This document shows positions 61,436 to 64,000 of a stretch of DNA of 64,000 nt, piece by piece. The translations under genes and the position numbers were made by a program. The notes beneath the pieces are model-generated. The model worked only from the letters and a program-made list of their open reading frames with translations. It ran no database searches and was not told the DNA's origin. Source of the DNA: Natrinema salsiterrestre (GTDB lineage: Archaea; Halobacteriota; Halobacteria; Halobacteriales; Natrialbaceae); the NCBI RefSeq assembly GCF_029502005.1, contig NZ_JAMQOT010000002.1, forward strand, positions 682,001 to 746,000, in the 5' to 3' direction. Every line of letters begins with the position of its first letter. Positions within the stretch are counted from its first letter, which is position 1.

Positions 61436-61492
61436 CGGCGCGAAGCGCGCCGTTTCCCCGAGCGCGAGCGCCGCTCGCGCTCGGCCTTTTTT
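61436..61492 (+). terminator. Strong hairpin terminator with T-run after the YkgJ gene
   Basis: CGGCGCG-AAG-CGCGCCG (61436-61452) precedes a 12-bp perfect stem CCGAGCGCGAGC-GCC-GCTCGCGCTCGG (61458-61484) and TTTTTT (61487-61492). Stem plus T-run looks like an intrinsic-type stop signal for the plus strand. Confidence 0.7.
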
Positions 61493-61500
61493 GGTCCAGA

Positions 61501-61544
61501 TTTTTTGCGCGAGCGGTCGGCAGAGCCGACCCGGGCGCAAAAAA
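61501..61544. terminator. Bidirectional terminator between convergent genes
   Basis: TTTTTTGCGC (61501-61510) and GCGCAAAAAA (61535-61544) pair perfectly around an inner hairpin GGTCGGC-AGA-GCCGACC (61515-61531). This puts a T-tract on either strand after the fold. The YkgJ gene ends 120 bases to the left and the TRAM gene ends 7 bases to the right. Confidence 0.7.
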
Positions 61545-61551
61545 GTGGGTC

Positions 61552-61995
61552 TTAGAACGTCTCTTCGATGATCTCGCCGACGGCGAAGTTCGACTTGACC
61601 TCGGTGACTTCGATTTTGACGCGTTCGCCGACGTCCGCACCGGGAACGATGATGACGTAGCCGCGCTCGACGCGGGCGATGCCGTCGCCCTGCTTGCCGA
61701 TGTCTTCGATCTCGACGTAGCGGGTTTCGCCGACGTCGACCGGTGGCTGCGGCTCGGACGGCGCGCTCTGCGGTTGGGTCGTCGCCGAGACGTCCTCGGC
61801 GTCGGACTCGTCCTCGCGCGAAATGAGCGCGACGCGGTAGACCTCGCCGGGATCGATATCGCCGGTCTCGATCTCCTGACGCGGTACCTCGATAACGTAA
61901 CGATCCTCCTCTTCCGAAACGTCCGTACTGAACAGACACAGCAGTTTTTCAGATATTTCCACAGGCAGACCCTCACTTTCTTCTCTTCGTCTCAT
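61552..61995 (-). CDS. TRAM domain protein
   Basis: The 147-residue protein has a variable acidic N-terminal half (with an STDVSEEEDRYVIEVPRQEI beta segment) and a C-terminal TRAM OB-like fold (ETRYVEIEDIGKQGDGIARVERGYVIIVPGADVGERVKIEVTEVKSNFAVGEII; about 88-143, described). TRAM domains bind RNA, and single-TRAM proteins in archaea act as RNA chaperones. ATG 61995 starts MRRREESEGL; an earlier in-frame Met would add a basic run. Confidence 0.92.
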   Translation of the reverse strand: MRRREESEGLPVEISEKLLCLFSTDVSEEEDRYVIEVPRQEIETGDIDPGEVYRVALISREDESDAEDVSATTQPQSAPSEPQPPVDVGETRYVEIEDIGKQGDGIARVERGYVIIVPGADVGERVKIEVTEVKSNFAVGEIIEETF

Positions 61996-62070
61996 TCGTA
62001 ATAGAACTACCGACAGGTCAGCGGCGGCGTTTTTCTTTCGACGGTTCACGGTCCCGAGATCGGGACTCCA

Positions 62071-62493
62071 TTATTGCCCGCTAATGGTGGCGGTCGAACC
62101 GCGATACCGATCGATCGCTCGAACCGTTGCGATCGAAACGAGTATCAGCGCGAGGGTGACAGGCACCGTCGTCATCGAATCCGGCGGCGTAACGAGGGGC
62201 GTAACGTTGACACCGATACTGCCGCCGATTCCGACGGTCCAAAAAGTGCGCTCGGAACGGCTAGGCGGCGTCTCCCGACCTCGAGACCGTCGGACACAGA
62301 GGGCTGCGTAGACGGCAACTGCGAGGATCCCGAAAACCAGCGTCACGAGCGTCCACTTGACTCGGTTTGCGCCTCGTGCGGTTGCATCCCTCTAGACAGC
62401 AGAAGAGAGGCATGCCGTAATCACGACAAAAAGGAGCGTGTAAATCATAAATCCGATCTCAGACGGAATCGGGAAACTGAGGAGATCGATCAT
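62071..62493 (-). pseudogene. Two-to-three-helix membrane protein gene interrupted by one in-frame TAG
   Basis: From ATG 62493 the frame reads MIDLLSFPIPSEIGFMIYTL, LFVVITACLSSAV, then TAG (62394-62392, codon 34), then in the same frame RDATARGANRVKWTLVTLVFG and onward through two further helices (PPDSMTTVPVTLALILVSIA) to ...RYRGSTATISGQ. The V-Y-RDA(T/R)xRGxN pattern is common in haloarchaeal small membrane proteins, so TAG probably replaced a Tyr codon. A separate downstream start (GTG 62346) would give only the tail. The intact gene would be 140 residues. Confidence 0.6.
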
Positions 62494-62680
62494 AACAATC
62501 GATCTCATCATCAGCATATGAAATTTATTATTTGGTTGAGGGTACGAAAGTTACTGATATCGGTCAACGAGTTGTTCACGGAACGGTCCGACAGGAATCG
62601 ATTCACCTGCTCGTCGAGACCGCCGGGCGATCAGAACGTCACCGGGACGCTCGAGTCCCGTCGAGCGAATCCACGAGCGA

Positions 62681-64000
62681 TCAGTCCGCAAGTTCGAGCG
62701 GCCGCGTCGTGACGAACCGAGAGAGGTCGAACTCCGTGCCGAGATCGGCGTCGGCGATCGACTCGTAGGGGCGGTTGACGACGATGTCGCCCGCGGTGCT
62801 GTCGCCGATACCGGGGATCGCGGTGAGCTCGTTCATCGAGGCCGCGTTGAGATCCAGCGGGTACGGGACCCCGGTTACCGAGCGGTAGCCGTGATCGACG
62901 ACGGCGACGTCGATCGTTCGGCCGAGTTGACGCTCGCCCGGGATCCCGACCAGCAGGGGATAGGTACCCAGCTGGCGGCCGAAGGTCTTGCCGTCCTGGT
63001 GGTACTCGAGGTGGATGTCCGGGAGGACGGTCCCCGGCGGTGCGACGCGCTCGAGCATCGGATTGTCGATCTCCTCGCGGACCCGCTTCTTGTAGCGTTT
63101 GAACAGCTGTTTGTGCTCGTTCGCGATCTCGGCCCCCGTGTCGCTCATGTCGGTGCCGTCGAAGGCCATCACCTGCCGGATGTTGATCCGCCGGAGCATG
63201 TAGCCCTCGTCGTAGACCCGCTGGAGGAACGCGCGGTTGCGCTCGTAGGTCTCCTCGCGCTCGCCCTTGAGTCCGTGTAAGAGGTTGATCCCGGGGAGGA
63301 GCTTGGGGAGTCGGCGCGGCGCGTCGTCGCCGAAGGTGGGCGCGTCGGCGGGGTCTTCACCGGGTCGCCAGCCGGCTTCCTCGTTGACGATCTTGACCGC
63401 CTCGAAACACTCCTCGGCGCTGACGTTCAGGTTGTTTTCCTCCTGGACGACCGGATCGGCCGACTCGAGGCCGAACGCGGCCGTGTCGCCGGGCGTGTTG
63501 TGCTCGGCGATGATCCGGATCCCCTCCCGGCTCTGCTCGGGCCAGTTGACGATCGTGATGGGGTTCATGTTGTCCAGGTGGAGCGTCTCGAGGTCGGGCG
63601 CGACCTCGCGGATCCCGCTGTAGAGCTGTCGAAGCGCGTCCGGGTTCGGCGCTTCGCCGTCGCCGCCGTACGCGAGGATGTCGGCCTGCCGGCCGATTCG
63701 GAAGTGTTTGACGCCGAAATCTGAGAGCGCGTCGACCTCGCCGACGACCGTCGGCGGCGGTCGGAACGAGGGGTTGCCGTAGAGCGGTTCCGTGCAGAAC
63801 GAACAGCGATACGCACAGCCGCGGGAGGTCTCGAGTTCCGCGATGAGGTGCTCCGGATGATTGGGGTGTTGCTCGACGATGAAGGCACCCTCCTGGGCCC
63901 ACCGCGAGACCTCGTCGATGTCGCGCATCCGGTTGTTGAAGCCCTCGAGGCCGCTCTCGACGAGGTCGAAGACGGCGGCCTCGACGTCGCCCTTGGCGAC
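62681..64000 (-). CDS. Radical SAM protein with C-terminal helix-hairpin-helix (partial, 5' end outside window)
   Basis: The frame is open at the right edge; reading inward from base 64000 gives VAKGDVEAAVFDLVESGLEG before MRDIDEVSRW, so the true start is outside. The radical SAM triad is CAYRCSFC near residue 62 of the visible part, with ELETSRGC before it. Other motifs: HFRIGRQADILAYGGDG, HNTPGDTAAFGLESAD, GINLLHGLKGERE, RRINIRQVM. The end DLNAASMNELTAIPGIGDSTAGDI is a helix-hairpin-helix DNA-binding motif. It is a putative DNA-modification or B12-independent radical SAM family; the substrate is unknown. Confidence 0.9.
   Translation of the reverse strand, partial: VAKGDVEAAVFDLVESGLEGFNNRMRDIDEVSRWAQEGAFIVEQHPNHPEHLIAELETSRGCAYRCSFCTEPLYGNPSFRPPPTVVGEVDALSDFGVKHFRIGRQADILAYGGDGEAPNPDALRQLYSGIREVAPDLETLHLDNMNPITIVNWPEQSREGIRIIAEHNTPGDTAAFGLESADPVVQEENNLNVSAEECFEAVKIVNEEAGWRPGEDPADAPTFGDDAPRRLPKLLPGINLLHGLKGEREETYERNRAFLQRVYDEGYMLRRINIRQVMAFDGTDMSDTGAEIANEHKQLFKRYKKRVREEIDNPMLERVAPPGTVLPDIHLEYHQDGKTFGRQLGTYPLLVGIPGERQLGRTIDVAVVDHGYRSVTGVPYPLDLNAASMNELTAIPGIGDSTAGDIVVNRPYESIADADLGTEFDLSRFVTTRPLELAD

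Noticed and set aside
62392-62517. Independent 33-41 residue membrane microprotein before the TAG
   Set aside because: The sequence after TAG continues in the same frame with typical family sequence, so a broken longer gene is the simpler reading. Not excluded.

Overview
The window comes from a haloarchaeal chromosome. The proteins are strongly acidic and the third codon positions are GC-rich. Many genes have a TATA box about 25-32 bases before the start codon and little or no leader. Family content is typical of Halobacteria: SAMP1, DUF63, HalOD1, DUF5817, amphi-Trp and DUF7342 proteins, archaeal GatD, MfnA and HMG-CoA reductase. A Natrialbales-type genus is my guess; the sequence alone does not prove it. 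I found no rRNA, tRNA, CRISPR array, complete insertion sequence or prophage.

Layout. 1-9.4 kb: a multi-pass membrane protein beside a MoxR ATPase, a small membrane protein/SPW/HTH group, an AI-2E-type permease, DUF547, an amphi-Trp+DUF1508 fusion, an HNH protein, and an Lrp/TrkA-C regulator facing a tandem UspA. 9.4-13.7 kb: five minus-strand genes, with a nucleoside phosphorylase, a PfkB kinase and ribose-1,5-bisphosphate isomerase among them. Together they look like the non-carboxylating pentose bisphosphate route for nucleoside ribose; deoC at 19.6 kb would handle the deoxyribose branch. 13.9-19.6 kb: an accessory island with two Tat-exported proteins (a RICIN-lipase and a stand-alone glucodextranase-N-like domain), an RNA ligase divergent from a DUF7342/TumE-like toxin-antitoxin-like pair, a run of four perfect hairpins that may be an RNA, and a mosaic intergenic repeat whose second copy lies at 22 kb.

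20.4-28.9 kb: HPP-Usp, a TVGYGD potassium channel, UspA, and two overlapping membrane/TrkA-C proteins (a potassium and stress block), then SAMP1, an M48 protease and a GNAT. 29-35.9 kb: a VOC gene broken by one TGA, gatD, a membrane GT2, mfnA and metG. 36-47.4 kb: a channel-like protein with no recognisable selectivity filter, pyruvate kinase, a tRNA methylthiotransferase, a redox pair (redoxin/glutaredoxin), cupin, HIT, a zinc ribbon, map and icd. 47.7-53.2 kb: GNAT, cupin, SMR efflux, a MUL1/GIDE-like membrane protein, DUF5817, hmgA and small membrane proteins. 53.4-64 kb: amidohydrolase, LLM oxidoreductase, DUF2267, enoyl-CoA hydratase, a GT2/methyltransferase pair, HTH, MBL hydrolase, a cysteine-cluster protein, TRAM, a small membrane gene broken by one TAG, and a radical SAM protein cut by the window end.

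Most of the window is ordinary chromosome. The places that repay attention are 13.9-22.1 kb, the two single-nonsense pseudogenes, very short genes (a 41-aa zinc ribbon and a 52-aa single-TM protein), a 75-bp palindromic insertion element at 45.4 kb, and a recurring type of intergenic hairpin with perfect stems and 3-base loops.
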